Origin: Tenacibaculum pacificus
GTDB taxonomy: Bacteria; Bacteroidota; Bacteroidia; Flavobacteriales; Flavobacteriaceae
Direction of reading: 5' to 3'
Length of the DNA: 64,000 bases
NCBI RefSeq assembly: GCF_027941775.1
Contig: NZ_CP115917.1
Span: 2,647,001-2,711,000 of the forward strand
Of this stretch, positions 37,427 to 47,071 are shown in pieces. How positions within the stretch are numbered: the stretch's first letter is position 1; the number at the start of each line of letters is the position of its first letter. The translations under genes were made by a program, and so were the position numbers. The notes beneath the pieces were generated by a model. It ran no database searches, was not told the DNA's origin, and saw only the letters and a list, made by a program, of their open reading frames with translations.

Positions 37427-38119
37427 TTATTCTTTTTTAGCGTAAGACATTGTAGCAATACTAATGGTTATGTTTTTTGTTTTTGATAATTCTTCACAAC
37501 ACGATACTAGAGTTGCACCTGTAGTTATTACGTCATCAATTAATAAAACACGCTTGCTCTCAAAAAGCTCAAGATCAATTAATTTAAAACTATTTTTAAT
37601 ATCTAAAAACCTTTCGAAACGTTGTTTTTTGGTTTGTGTATTAGCACTTTTTAATTTGATTAAAACATCAGGTTTATATTCAATATTTAAAATAACACTT
37701 AATCTTTCTCCAAATTTTGTAAGCTGATTATAGCCTCTTTTTTTTAATTTAGATTGATGCAATGGTACTGAAATTATATAATCTACTGTTTTAAAAATAG
37801 CTGACTCTTTTAATTTTTCTCCAAACCAATTTGCTAGAAATATTCCTATTTCAGGTTGGTTTTTATATTTTAACTCATAAATTATTTTTTGAGTAATATT
37901 TCCTTTTTTATAATAAAGGAAAGAGCGTACATTTTCTATTAAAACCTGACCATAAAAAACAGATAACAACTCATTATTTATATACTCATTACTAGTTATA
38001 ATAGGCAAATTATTACTACAAGTAATACATAAATATTCTTCATTTTGTAATAAAACTATAGAACAATGAATACATAAATTAGGATAAAATAAATAGAATA
38101 TATCTTTTAAATAGTGCAT
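37427..38119 (-). CDS. comF: ComF family phosphoribosyltransferase-like protein
   Basis: About 230 residues. An N-terminal double zinc knuckle (CIHC...CITC, about 17-42) is followed by a type I phosphoribosyltransferase fold with the PRPP loop VLLIDDVITTGATL. The family takes part in DNA uptake/competence in some bacteria; elsewhere its role is unclear. I chose the ATG at 38119 (MHYLKDIFYLFYPN) over 38161 because homologues begin there. It is divergent from the lipid-methyltransferase-like gene. Confidence 0.87.
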   Translation of the reverse strand: MHYLKDIFYLFYPNLCIHCSIVLLQNEEYLCITCSNNLPIITSNEYINNELLSVFYGQVLIENVRSFLYYKKGNITQKIIYELKYKNQPEIGIFLANWFGEKLKESAIFKTVDYIISVPLHQSKLKKRGYNQLTKFGERLSVILNIEYKPDVLIKLKSANTQTKKQRFERFLDIKNSFKLIDLELFESKRVLLIDDVITTGATLVSCCEELSKTKNITISIATMSYAKKE

Positions 38120-38173
38120 CTTTACGAACGATATTTTAGTAGAAATATACAGAAAAAACATATTATTATTTTG

Positions 38174-38758
38174 AGCAAAAAATTTAATTTCTTTAAAGAA
38201 GCTGTAAAAAATTACAAAACATCAGGAACTATAGTACCTAGTTCTAAATATTTAGCAAAAAAAATGCTTAGAAATATTAATTTTTCAAAAGCAGAAGTTA
38301 TTATTGAGTTAGGTCCTGGAAATGGCGCAATAACACATTGTATCTTAGATAAACTTAAATCAAATACCATTTTAATTTGTTTTGAAATTAATGATGCTTT
38401 TTATGAAGAATTAAAAAAGATAAAACATCCACAATTAATTGTTTTAAAAGCTTCTGCCGAAGAAATGGTTACTGAAATTGAAAAATTAGGTTATACCAAA
38501 GTAAATCATATTATTTCTAGCTTACCGCTAACTATTATTCCTAAAGAAATATCTCATCGTATTTTACTAGAAAGTTATCAAACTTTAAACAATGATGGGT
38601 TATTTATTCAATATCAATATAGCTTAACCTACTATAAAAAGTTAAAAGAAGTTTTTGGTAGTAATATTGAACTAAGCTTTGAATCTCTTAATTTTCCACC
38701 TGCATTTATTTATAACTGCATAAAAAATAGTACATTAGACCTAAATAAACCAAAATGA
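38174..38758 (+). CDS. Phospholipid N-methyltransferase-like SAM-dependent methyltransferase
   Basis: About 194 residues. The sequence KFNFFKEAVKNYKTSGTIVPSS followed by IIELGPGNGAITHCIL (SAM motif I) and HIISSLPLTIIP (motif IV-like) matches the PmtA/KsgA-related group that methylates phosphatidylethanolamine. The frame is open from a GTG at 38114, but no ATG exists near the conserved N-terminus. A TTG at 38174 gives a fitting start, while the GTG would overlap the comF start. The start is therefore uncertain. Confidence 0.75.
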   Translation, partial: SKKFNFFKEAVKNYKTSGTIVPSSKYLAKKMLRNINFSKAEVIIELGPGNGAITHCILDKLKSNTILICFEINDAFYEELKKIKHPQLIVLKASAEEMVTEIEKLGYTKVNHIISSLPLTIIPKEISHRILLESYQTLNNDGLFIQYQYSLTYYKKLKEVFGSNIELSFESLNFPPAFIYNCIKNSTLDLNKPK

Positions 38759-38774
38759 TCAGTATAAACTTAAA

Positions 38775-39674
38775 ATGATTAATACAAAATTAAAAAATAA
38801 CGGTTTTATTACCTTTTTACTTGTATTAATAATTCTAATAGGGGTATTATCCTATCAAAATGCTAATGAATACTCTGAATTAAAGGATACTTTTAATTTA
38901 GAAAAAAAGGAATTAGTCTCTGAATTAAATAGTGTATTAAAAAAATATGAGAATACACTTTACGTAAAAGATGATATTTCTTTAAAGTTAAGAGGCAAAC
39001 TTCACGAAATAATAAAGTTAAAAGACACTATTAATAACTTAAAAACGACTGATTATAATTTATTTCGGTTTTACAGAAAACGAATTTCTGTTTTAATTGA
39101 ACAAAACAATATTCTTTTTTCATATATTGACTCTTTAAACTCGAAAAACAATCAATTATCAATAAAAAATGATAGTGTAACAGAGGTTTTAGTGTTAAAG
39201 GAAAATCAAAATCTAAAATTAAAATACAGAAACCGATCTTTATATGAACAAAAAAAGGTTTTAAAAGAAAAAATTGCGATTGCTAAAGTTATGCAGATTT
39301 CATCTGTAAAAGTAAAAGCAATGAAGAAAAAAACAAGTGGTAAATACAGATCTACATCGAAAGCTAAAAAAACAAGTGCTTTTAAAGTAGCATTCAATTT
39401 ACTAGGAAATAAAATTAGTACTCCAGGTTTAAAAACTATTTATATTCAAATAGTTCATAATAAAAATATAATTATTCCTGTAAAAAAAGTGAAATTAAAA
39501 AACAAAGAAGAAATACTTTGTAATGATATATTAACAGCTAATTATAACAAAAAATTATTATCTATTGTTTCACTTATCTATGTAAATAATGATAATATAA
39601 ATAAAGGTTCTTACCTAATTAATATTTTTATTGATGGTGTTTTTGTAAAAAACACAAGTATTAATCTTAAATAA
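38775..39674 (+). CDS. Membrane-anchored coiled-coil protein, paralogue 1
   Basis: A 299-residue protein. One membrane helix (about 12-30), a long coiled coil (about 35-190) with heptads such as ELVSELNSVLKKYENTL, then a basic serine/threonine/lysine linker (KKKTSGKYRSTSKAKKTSAF) and a compact C-terminal beta-rich domain (about 205-299). It is the same length and layout as the next gene. It starts 16 bp after the methyltransferase stop, probably co-transcribed. Unknown function; the topology fits an extracytoplasmic spacer with a C-terminal binding domain. Confidence 0.8.
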   Translation: MINTKLKNNGFITFLLVLIILIGVLSYQNANEYSELKDTFNLEKKELVSELNSVLKKYENTLYVKDDISLKLRGKLHEIIKLKDTINNLKTTDYNLFRFYRKRISVLIEQNNILFSYIDSLNSKNNQLSIKNDSVTEVLVLKENQNLKLKYRNRSLYEQKKVLKEKIAIAKVMQISSVKVKAMKKKTSGKYRSTSKAKKTSAFKVAFNLLGNKISTPGLKTIYIQIVHNKNIIIPVKKVKLKNKEEILCNDILTANYNKKLLSIVSLIYVNNDNINKGSYLINIFIDGVFVKNTSINLK

Positions 39675-39737
39675 AAAATAACATAAAACAACACATAATA
39701 TAAGCACTACTAACCTACTTAACTTACCTACTTAATT

Positions 39738-40637
39738 ATGAATCAACAACAAAAAAAAAGCTCACTGATTGTTCTACTACTAATACTAACGCTATTTTTA
39801 ACACTATATTCATTTCAAAAATCCAATCAATACAGTAATCTTCAAGAAATTTTTGAACAAGAAAAAACTGATTTAGAAAAAGAATTGGATGAAATGATTA
39901 AAGATTACACCGATGTTGTTCTTCGAAAAAAACGTATTTCCAAAAGATTACAAGTTGAACTTAGTAAAATGAATGTTCTTAGAGATTCAATTAAAAATTT
40001 AAAAATAGATAATTATAGTTTAATAAGAATATACAGAAAAAAAATTAGCAGTTTAGAACGTCAAAACAAAAAGTTATTTATTAGAGTTGATTCATTAAGT
40101 ACTGCAAATGAAGTCTTAGCACAAGAGAACGTTATTACAAATAACATTTTACAACAAAAAGAAAACATAAACAGTTCTTTAAATAATAAAAATAAAAAAC
40201 TAGAAGAAAAACAGAAAACCCTTGAAACTAAAATAGCTATTGGTAGTCTTATAAAAACAAGCAATCTTAATGTAGTTGCTATGAAAGAACGTAGCAGTGG
40301 AAAACTAACTTCAACATCAAGATCTAGCAGAACAGATGCTTTTAGAATAAACTTTGACTTATTAAAAAATTTAATTACTGATGCTGGAGAAAAAGCTGTC
40401 TATATTCAAATTAGAGATGATAATAATAATGTTATTGCTCCAAAAGGAATTACTAATTTAAAAGATGGGGCTAAAATTCAATATACTGACTCTATTGAAG
40501 TCAATTATAATAATGATAAATTAAGTCTTGTATCACTTATTTTAGTTAACAGAGAAGATATCAATAAAGGAAAATATACTATAAGTGCCTTTATTGATGG
40601 TATTTATTCAGGAGCAACTACGCTTCAATTAAGATAA
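39738..40637 (+). CDS. Membrane-anchored coiled-coil protein, paralogue 2
   Basis: A 299-residue tandem paralogue of the preceding gene: membrane helix (about 9-27), coiled coil (30-190), SSGKLTSTSRSSRTDAF linker and beta-rich C-terminal domain with matching landmarks (VYIQIRDDNNN; LSLVSLILVNREDINKGKYTISAFIDGIY). The first copy has KIISTPGLKT-like substitutions and more lysine, so the two have diverged considerably. 63 bp separate the copies. Confidence 0.8.
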   Translation: MNQQQKKSSLIVLLLILTLFLTLYSFQKSNQYSNLQEIFEQEKTDLEKELDEMIKDYTDVVLRKKRISKRLQVELSKMNVLRDSIKNLKIDNYSLIRIYRKKISSLERQNKKLFIRVDSLSTANEVLAQENVITNNILQQKENINSSLNNKNKKLEEKQKTLETKIAIGSLIKTSNLNVVAMKERSSGKLTSTSRSSRTDAFRINFDLLKNLITDAGEKAVYIQIRDDNNNVIAPKGITNLKDGAKIQYTDSIEVNYNNDKLSLVSLILVNREDINKGKYTISAFIDGIYSGATTLQLR

Positions 40638-40662
40638 AAAACATTTTAAAAATTTATAAATA

Positions 40663-40707
40663 AAATGAAAAAAAGTAATTCATTTAATTATTCACTTTTT
40701 CGTTTTA
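40663..40707 (+). terminator. Probable terminator
   Basis: An imperfect hairpin, AAAATGAAAAAAAGT pairing with ACTTTTTCGTTTT, downstream of the coiled-coil paralogues. Confidence 0.5.
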
Positions 40708-40734
40708 GAATAGTATTAGTTTAAATCCTTATTT

Positions 40735-40742
40735 TATTTTTG
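40735..40742 (+). promoter_or_regulatory. -7 element of glyS, four nucleotides from ATG
   Basis: TATTTTTG followed by CAAT and then ATG at 40747. Start of transcription would coincide with the start codon, i.e. a leaderless mRNA. Confidence 0.6.
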
Positions 40743-40746
40743 CAAT

Positions 40747-42288
40747 ATGGCAAAACAAGAAGATCACTTTAAAAAAGTAATATCACACGCAAAAGAATAT
40801 GGTTATGTATTTCAATCTTCTGAAATTTATGACGGTTTAAGTGCGGTTTACGACTATGCTCAAAACGGAGTTGAGTTAAAGAAAAACATTAGAGATTATT
40901 GGTGGAAAGCAATGGTGCAAATGCACGAAAATATTGTAGGTATCGATGCTGCAATTTTAATGCATCCAAGTACTTGGAAAGCTTCAGGACATGTAGATGC
41001 TTTTACCGATCCTTTAATCGATAATAAAGATTCTAAAAAACGATATAGAGCAGATGTTTTAGTAGAAGATTATTGTGCTAAAATTGAAACTAAAATTGAA
41101 AAAGAAGTTAAAAAAGCCGAAAAACGCTTTGGAGAAACTTTTAATAAAGCCGAATTTGTAGCTACAAATGGACGTGTTTTAGGGTATCAAGAAAAAATTA
41201 ATACCATTTTATCTCGTTTAGGAAAATCTTTAGAAAATGAAGATTTAGCAGATGTAAAATTATTAATTGAAGAATTAGAAATTGCTGATCCTTTAACAGG
41301 TTCTAAAAATTGGACGGATGTTAAACAATTTAACTTGATGTTTGGTACTAAATTAGGTGCTTCTGCAGAGTCTGCAATGGATTTATATTTACGTCCTGAA
41401 ACTGCCCAAGGTATTTTTGTAAACTTTTTAAATGTACAAAAAACAGGGAGAATGAAAATTCCTTTTGGAATTGCTCAAACTGGTAAAGCGTTTCGTAACG
41501 AAATTGTTGCTCGTCAATTTATTTTTAGAATGCGTGAATTTGAACAAATGGAATTACAATTTTTTGTAAAACCAGGAACTCAAAAAGAATGGTACAATAA
41601 ATGGAAAGAAACCCGTTTAAACTGGCATTTATCATTAGGTATGGGCGCTGAAAACTATCGTTTTCACGATCATGAAAAATTAGCTCATTATGCTGATGCT
41701 GCCGCTGATATTGAGTTTAAATTTCCTTTCGGATTTAAAGAATTAGAAGGAATTCATTCTCGTACAGATTTCGATTTAAAAGCACACGAAGAGTTTTCAG
41801 GAAAGAAATTACAATATTTTGATCATGAAGAAAACAAAAATTATACACCTTGTGTAGTAGAAACATCAATCGGATTAGATAGAATGTTTTTAGCTGTTTT
41901 TTCAAATTCTTTACAAGAAGAAGCTTTAGAAAACGGAACTTCAAGAACTGTTTTAAAACTACCTGCTATTTTAGCACCAGTAAAAGCTGCTATTTTACCA
42001 TTAGTTAAAAAAGATGGTTTACCAGAAGTTGCTCGTAAAATTATGGAAGATTTAAAGTGGGACTTTAACGTAGCTTATGATGAAAAAGATGCTGTAGGTC
42101 GTCGTTACCGTCGTCAGGATGCAAATGGTACACCATTTTGTATTACTGTTGATCATGATACTTTAAATGATAATGCTGTTACAATTCGTCATAGAGATAC
42201 AATGGAACAAAAACGTGTTCCTATTTCTGAATTAAGAGATATTATAAAACAAGAAGTAGATGTAAAAAATTGGTTACAGAAAATGTAA
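40747..42288 (+). CDS. glyS: Glycyl-tRNA synthetase, class II homodimeric type
   Basis: A 513-residue enzyme charging tRNA-Gly. N-terminal QSSEIYDGLSAVYDYAQNG; motif 2 region FRNEIVARQFIFRMREFEQME; motif 3 ETSIGLDRMFLAVF; anticodon-binding domain from about 410. It is the single-chain eukaryote/archaea-like form usual in Bacteroidetes, not the alpha2beta2 form. MAKQEDHFKKVISHAKEYGY is the expected N-terminus, so the ATG next to the -7 box is the true start. Confidence 0.96.
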   Translation: MAKQEDHFKKVISHAKEYGYVFQSSEIYDGLSAVYDYAQNGVELKKNIRDYWWKAMVQMHENIVGIDAAILMHPSTWKASGHVDAFTDPLIDNKDSKKRYRADVLVEDYCAKIETKIEKEVKKAEKRFGETFNKAEFVATNGRVLGYQEKINTILSRLGKSLENEDLADVKLLIEELEIADPLTGSKNWTDVKQFNLMFGTKLGASAESAMDLYLRPETAQGIFVNFLNVQKTGRMKIPFGIAQTGKAFRNEIVARQFIFRMREFEQMELQFFVKPGTQKEWYNKWKETRLNWHLSLGMGAENYRFHDHEKLAHYADAAADIEFKFPFGFKELEGIHSRTDFDLKAHEEFSGKKLQYFDHEENKNYTPCVVETSIGLDRMFLAVFSNSLQEEALENGTSRTVLKLPAILAPVKAAILPLVKKDGLPEVARKIMEDLKWDFNVAYDEKDAVGRRYRRQDANGTPFCITVDHDTLNDNAVTIRHRDTMEQKRVPISELRDIIKQEVDVKNWLQKM

Positions 42289-42311
42289 TTACTTAACAAT
42301 ATTTAAATAAT

Positions 42312-42348
42312 AAAAATCCTACCAGTATTTACTATGGTAGGATTTTTT
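42312..42348 (+). terminator. glyS terminator
   Basis: Stem AAAATCCTACCA / TGGTAGGATTTT followed by T-run. The T-run runs directly into the next gene's -7 box. Confidence 0.8.
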
Positions 42349-42355
42349 ACTTTTG
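42348..42355 (+). promoter_or_regulatory. -7 element of the small membrane protein gene
   Basis: TACTTTTG, with a 19-nt leader to the ATG at 42375. It abuts the glyS terminator. Confidence 0.5.
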
Positions 42356-42374
42356 TACTATTAAAATAAAAATA

Positions 42375-42611
42375 ATGAAAACTGCATTAAAAATATTATT
42401 TATCATCTTTTTACTATGGATGCTTACAGGAGCTTATCTTTTAAATACTGAGCATCCTAATGGAAAAATTGTAATGGGATTTGGTGTTTTATACATGTCT
42501 TTTGTATTAATGCCTACATTTATTTATTATCGATATAGAGATAACAAGTATAAAAAATACATTATTAATGATAACAAAATAAAAGAGTGGATTGATAATA
42601 GTAAAGAATAA
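42375..42611 (+). CDS. Small two-helix membrane protein
   Basis: A 78-residue protein with two hydrophobic helices (about 5-23 and 34-52) and a charged lysine-rich C-terminal tail. No domain recognised. It has its own promoter and terminator, which supports it as a real gene. Confidence 0.7.
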   Translation: MKTALKILFIIFLLWMLTGAYLLNTEHPNGKIVMGFGVLYMSFVLMPTFIYYRYRDNKYKKYIINDNKIKEWIDNSKE

Positions 42612-42646
42612 AAAAAAGCTTCATTAGTAAAATGAAGCCTTTTTTT
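42609..42646. terminator. Bidirectional terminator
   Basis: Stem AAAAAGCTTCATT / AATGAAGCCTTTTT, between the small membrane protein gene and the convergent SGNH lipoprotein gene. Confidence 0.8.
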
Positions 42647-42666
42647 AACATATAAATATTGTGTTG

Positions 42667-44151
42667 TTATTTTACTAAAGTAGGAGCATAATTTGTAGGA
42701 TAATCATCTGCTTTAGCTAAACCATTCATAGCTTTTGAAAAGTTAGAACCGTAAGTTTCATCAATCGATTTTAACATTTCATTTGCCATTAAAGCATAAC
42801 CTCTACTTGTTAAATGAACTCCATCTAAACTAACTAAACCACCTGTTACTAAACTTGTAGTCATATAATAATTATCAAATTGTAAACCAGTAGTAGCAGC
42901 TTTTTGTAAAATACCATTAAAATCGACTAAAGCATAGCCATTTGTATCGGCTACTGATTTTAATTTTATATTAAATGCATCTACAGCAGTTTTAATTTCA
43001 GTTTGCTCTTGTGGTGTTAACACCCATTTATCTTCTAATGGTATTTGAGTACCATAACCTTTAGGAATTAAAGACGATAATGGTAATACAAATAAATCAT
43101 CAGCTGTAGCTTGTCTATATTTAGGTAAAGCTGCAAATGCTGGATTAATAGCTCCTAAATCGGTTAAAGATTCATCGATAACTACCATTGCATTTCCTTT
43201 ACCAACTGTAAAGTTAATTGTTCTTTTTAATACTTCTTCTTCAGTAAATAACCCTGTAGTTTTTAAGGCTGCAAGAGCTGCTTGAATACCTCCGTTATAA
43301 GCTGCATAACCTTGATTTAAAGCATCTGCTGTTGCTTCATCTAAAGGAACTGGATTATAAGGTACTGTTGTAAAATGTGGTAAAGAAGTAATATATGGTA
43401 AATTAGCTACAACTCCTTTAGCTCCTGTTGCCTTTAATGCTTCTTCTACTTTTCCTAAAGCGAAATCAAATGTTGCAAGTGGCGTAATTGGATCTGTTCC
43501 ATCTCCACCAGATGTTGCATATCCTAAAACATCATTTCCTCCAAATTCTGATAAAGTAAAAAATGTTGGTTTTTTTGATACTGCCTCTCCTATTAATGTA
43601 GATTCAGTTGAACTCATTCTTACAAAATATGGATTTGCTGTCATTGGGTCTGTCATTAAACCAGCAACATTTCCATAATCTGGGGCAATAAAATGAAAAC
43701 TTTTAGCTCCAGGAATACCAAAATTATTAAAACTAGCACCTGTTGCAGGTACGCCAATTATAGTTGTAGGTATTTCTTGTAAAGGTGTTGGTCCTGAACC
43801 ATTAAAATAGAATCTTGGATTCAATTTAACAACTCCTCCACTTACCATACCTCCAATATTATCATTCATTAAAGGTTGATTAAAATCACCTCCACCAATC
43901 ATAGCAAATTTAGAAGCTAAAGTATTAGGAAAAGAATTTACTTGACCTTCTTTAAACAAAGCACCATCAGCATAACCAGCTGTAAATGAAGCTCCAATCG
44001 ATACATATTTAGAGAAATCTACACTACCAGCTTTTAAAGCTATTGTATTTTGAGTATTTCCATTAATTTCAGGTAATGTATTATCTACATCACAGGCTAC
44101 AAAACCTAAAAATAGTGCAGATAAAAATGTATATTTTAATGTATTTTTCAT
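42667..44151 (-). CDS. SGNH/GDSL-type hydrolase lipoprotein
   Basis: A 494-residue protein with a lipoprotein signal (LFLGFVAC, cysteine 20). SGNH blocks: SIGASFTAGY with the nucleophile serine 55 (GAS instead of the classical GDS), FGGNDVLGYA (block III) and DGVHLTSRGYALMANEM (block V, catalytic Asp and His). A long insertion lies between blocks III and V. It is probably an outer-membrane esterase or lipase. It is encoded 12 bp downstream of a TonB-dependent receptor, so the two form a surface uptake/hydrolysis pair. Confidence 0.88.
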   Translation of the reverse strand: MKNTLKYTFLSALFLGFVACDVDNTLPEINGNTQNTIALKAGSVDFSKYVSIGASFTAGYADGALFKEGQVNSFPNTLASKFAMIGGGDFNQPLMNDNIGGMVSGGVVKLNPRFYFNGSGPTPLQEIPTTIIGVPATGASFNNFGIPGAKSFHFIAPDYGNVAGLMTDPMTANPYFVRMSSTESTLIGEAVSKKPTFFTLSEFGGNDVLGYATSGGDGTDPITPLATFDFALGKVEEALKATGAKGVVANLPYITSLPHFTTVPYNPVPLDEATADALNQGYAAYNGGIQAALAALKTTGLFTEEEVLKRTINFTVGKGNAMVVIDESLTDLGAINPAFAALPKYRQATADDLFVLPLSSLIPKGYGTQIPLEDKWVLTPQEQTEIKTAVDAFNIKLKSVADTNGYALVDFNGILQKAATTGLQFDNYYMTTSLVTGGLVSLDGVHLTSRGYALMANEMLKSIDETYGSNFSKAMNGLAKADDYPTNYAPTLVK

Positions 44152-44163
44152 TTTTATTTTTTT

Positions 44164-46872
44164 TTAGTTATTGATTGTCCAAGATAAATAATACTGAGAA
44201 CCAATGCTTCCAACACCTGGAGCACTTAAATATTCTTTTCCTGATAAATTAGATCCTCCTAATTTAAATACAGATTTAATTGAAGGAACAGCATAATTAA
44301 CTTGTGCGTCAAAAACAGTTCTTTCTTCAATCATTCCTTCTAAGAAAGTCGATTGCCAAAGATATTCTGTTTGCCAACGAGCACTTACATTAAATCCGAA
44401 ATTTTTAAACACATTTGGATTACCAAACTGTGCTTTTACTTTATGTTCTGGTGTATTAAAACCTGCTTCAAAATCAGGGTCAGATGCTTGATCAAAATCA
44501 AATTTAGACCATGTATAATTTAAACCTACATTATATCCTTTTAAAATTTTAGTACTTAATCCTAAACCAACTCCGTAAGAATCTACATCTGTTGAAGAGT
44601 TTGTTTTTACACTAAAAGTTTTTATTAAATCTCTACTTGTTAAATTAGTTACGTTTACTGGAGTAGTCGGGTCAATAAAAACAACAACATCTTTACTTGA
44701 GATAAAATTAGTGTACATATTATAATATGTACTAAAATCAACAGTTAATTTATTTTCTCCTAAAGGAAGTGCCGAGCGATATCCAACTTCAAAAGACTTT
44801 ACTTGTTCTGGTTTTACCAATGCTGTTTTAACTAAAGTCGGATTTCCATTTCTGATTGAACTTGCAGAATATCCTCTTGTAAATACATCATTACCTGTTA
44901 AAGTAAATGTTTGTGTTGGTGTTTTTACTTCTTTAGAAAAACGATTCGCATTATCTGAGGCTGTACCTAAAATATACCCTGCACCTGTTTCTAAACCGAT
45001 GTATTGATCTTGTGTTGTTGGATTACGAAAACCTGTTTGAAAAGAGGCTCTAAAATTATGATTTTTAGTTTCTCCTGCGGCATAAGCTAAAGATAATCTT
45101 GGTGTAAAATTACCATCAAAATTATCAGATTTATCATAACGGATAGACCCTGTAAACTTTAAACGATCATCCATCATTTTCTTTTGAAGCTGTGCATAAA
45201 CACCGTATTCACCATATTTAATTGGTGCGTTAGCATCAGTATAAATTGTTCCGAAAGAATTTAATTTATATTGTCTGTAAGAACCTCCTACTTGTACTTC
45301 AGCCCAATCGATATAATCACGTAAGTTTAAATTAGCATCTGAATGATAATAACTTGTATTATCTCTAAATTTAGATCCTTCTAATAAATCAGGATCAGTA
45401 GTTACTTCATTAAATAATTTTGTGAATTTAGGTGTTCCTGGTACAGCTCTACCTCTGTCAGCATAAATTCTAGCTGCTGCATGATTTGAAGCTGAAACAT
45501 TAGGTACTGCACCTAAATAAGCATTTGCATATTGTCCAAACCAATCTGCATTTGATTTCCATTTGCTATTTATATTAATTCCTGCAAAACGAGTATCATA
45601 AGAATCCCCAGCATTTTCACTTGCATAATATCCTCTTACAAAGAAATTTTTTCCTCTAACCTCTAGTTTATGTTGTTCCATAAAAAAGTTTGCTAAATTA
45701 TAACGATTCTGTCCTTGATAAATAGTATTACCAGAACCATATTTAGAATTCCAAATAATTTCAACTCTATCATTACCTAACGGACGGTAATGTATCGCAC
45801 CATTAAATTTAACACTTTTTGCTTCGTTAGACATTAATTCTTGGTCTGTATAACCTGTTCTACTAACATTTCCTATTGCTCCTCCTAAATTAACAGAAAC
45901 TTCATCTCCATAAGTATTTACTCCATCATAATTAGGATCATCAGCATGACTCATTCCAGGAATGTAAGTTCCTCCAATACCTGTTGTATTTCGATAATCG
46001 GTAGCATGCCATTCTTCTCCTTTTAAGTAAGAAAAACTAACTTTAGCGGCAAATTTATCATCAAAAACATGTGCCATTCTAATGGTTGCATCAGAATAAG
46101 AATTGGTTCCTGCAGCATCTTGACTTGTAAAACCACTTTTTAAACCAACACTAATTCCCTGATCTTCAAAAGGACTTTTACTACGCATTAACATAATACC
46201 ATTAAATGCATTTGCTCCATATAAAGCTGATGCTGCTCCTGGTAAAATTTCAACGCTTTTTACATCTATTTCAGACATCCCTAATAAGTTTCCAATAGCA
46301 AAGTTTAAGGCTGGTGATGCATTATCCATTCCGTCAACTAACTGAACAAAACGTTCGTTTCCAAAACTTGCAAAACCACGTGTATTTACTGTTTTAAAAG
46401 TTAAACCACCCGAATTAATATCTACTCCTTTTAAGTTTTCTAATCCTTCATAATACGATGCAGAAGCGGTGTTTTTAATCGCTCTTGAATCAAAACGTTC
46501 AATTGTTACGGGAGATTCCATAACACGCTCTGGAGTTCGTGATGCTGAAACTACAACTTCATCTAAAGAAGTCGCATTTTCAGTTAAACTAACTTCAATG
46601 ATTTGATTATTTTTTGTTATTTCAACATTTTTTGAATGATATCCTACAGAAGAAATCTGTATTGTAAAAGGAGGAGTGTCTGTAACTTTCATTATAAATT
46701 TTCCGTCAAAGTCAGTCGCTGTACCTACTGCTTTTCTTAAAACCTTAATGTTTGCTCCTGGTATTACACCACCAAGAGATGCATCATTAACGCTACCTGT
46801 TATGGTTGTCTGAGCAACCATCGTTGCAGTACCAAATAGTACAAATGCAATAAGTAATAGTTTTTTCATCAT
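44164..46872 (-). CDS. TonB-dependent outer-membrane receptor with carboxypeptidase-regulatory domain
   Basis: A 902-residue protein: signal peptide (1-21, ends VAQ), carboxypeptidase-D regulatory-like domain (about 22-110, GSVNDASLGGVIPGANI), plug with TonB-box-like SLDEVVVSASRTPERV (113-128), DGMDNASPA and ALYGANAFNGIM, then a 22-stranded beta-barrel ending ...GSQYYLSWTINN. It is not paired with a SusD gene but with an SGNH hydrolase lipoprotein. The ligand is unknown, possibly a lipid or acyl compound released by the hydrolase (inference). Confidence 0.93.
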   Translation of the reverse strand: MMKKLLLIAFVLFGTATMVAQTTITGSVNDASLGGVIPGANIKVLRKAVGTATDFDGKFIMKVTDTPPFTIQISSVGYHSKNVEITKNNQIIEVSLTENATSLDEVVVSASRTPERVMESPVTIERFDSRAIKNTASASYYEGLENLKGVDINSGGLTFKTVNTRGFASFGNERFVQLVDGMDNASPALNFAIGNLLGMSEIDVKSVEILPGAASALYGANAFNGIMLMRSKSPFEDQGISVGLKSGFTSQDAAGTNSYSDATIRMAHVFDDKFAAKVSFSYLKGEEWHATDYRNTTGIGGTYIPGMSHADDPNYDGVNTYGDEVSVNLGGAIGNVSRTGYTDQELMSNEAKSVKFNGAIHYRPLGNDRVEIIWNSKYGSGNTIYQGQNRYNLANFFMEQHKLEVRGKNFFVRGYYASENAGDSYDTRFAGININSKWKSNADWFGQYANAYLGAVPNVSASNHAAARIYADRGRAVPGTPKFTKLFNEVTTDPDLLEGSKFRDNTSYYHSDANLNLRDYIDWAEVQVGGSYRQYKLNSFGTIYTDANAPIKYGEYGVYAQLQKKMMDDRLKFTGSIRYDKSDNFDGNFTPRLSLAYAAGETKNHNFRASFQTGFRNPTTQDQYIGLETGAGYILGTASDNANRFSKEVKTPTQTFTLTGNDVFTRGYSASSIRNGNPTLVKTALVKPEQVKSFEVGYRSALPLGENKLTVDFSTYYNMYTNFISSKDVVVFIDPTTPVNVTNLTSRDLIKTFSVKTNSSTDVDSYGVGLGLSTKILKGYNVGLNYTWSKFDFDQASDPDFEAGFNTPEHKVKAQFGNPNVFKNFGFNVSARWQTEYLWQSTFLEGMIEERTVFDAQVNYAVPSIKSVFKLGGSNLSGKEYLSAPGVGSIGSQYYLSWTINN

Positions 46873-47046
46873 AATCTATAAATATTTTATTAACTGTATT
46901 GCAAAATACACTTTTTTTTTGTCTGCTGTAAGTTTATTTTTTGTTTTTATTTTAAATAACATCTAATTACAATACTATTGTACCTCGTTTTATTTCATCA
47001 AAATAAAGTTTTTTAACAAACATTATTTAACATCTTTTACAAATTG

Positions 47047-47054
47047 TATTTTTG
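47047..47054 (+). promoter_or_regulatory. -7 element of ribF
   Basis: TATTTTTG, with a 17-nt leader to the TTG start at 47072. Confidence 0.5.
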
Positions 47055-47071
47055 CTGAAATTTTTTTTATA

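Noticed and set aside
47000..47071. FMN riboswitch upstream of ribF
   Set aside because: The promoter leaves only about 17 nt of leader; no conserved RFN helices are visible.
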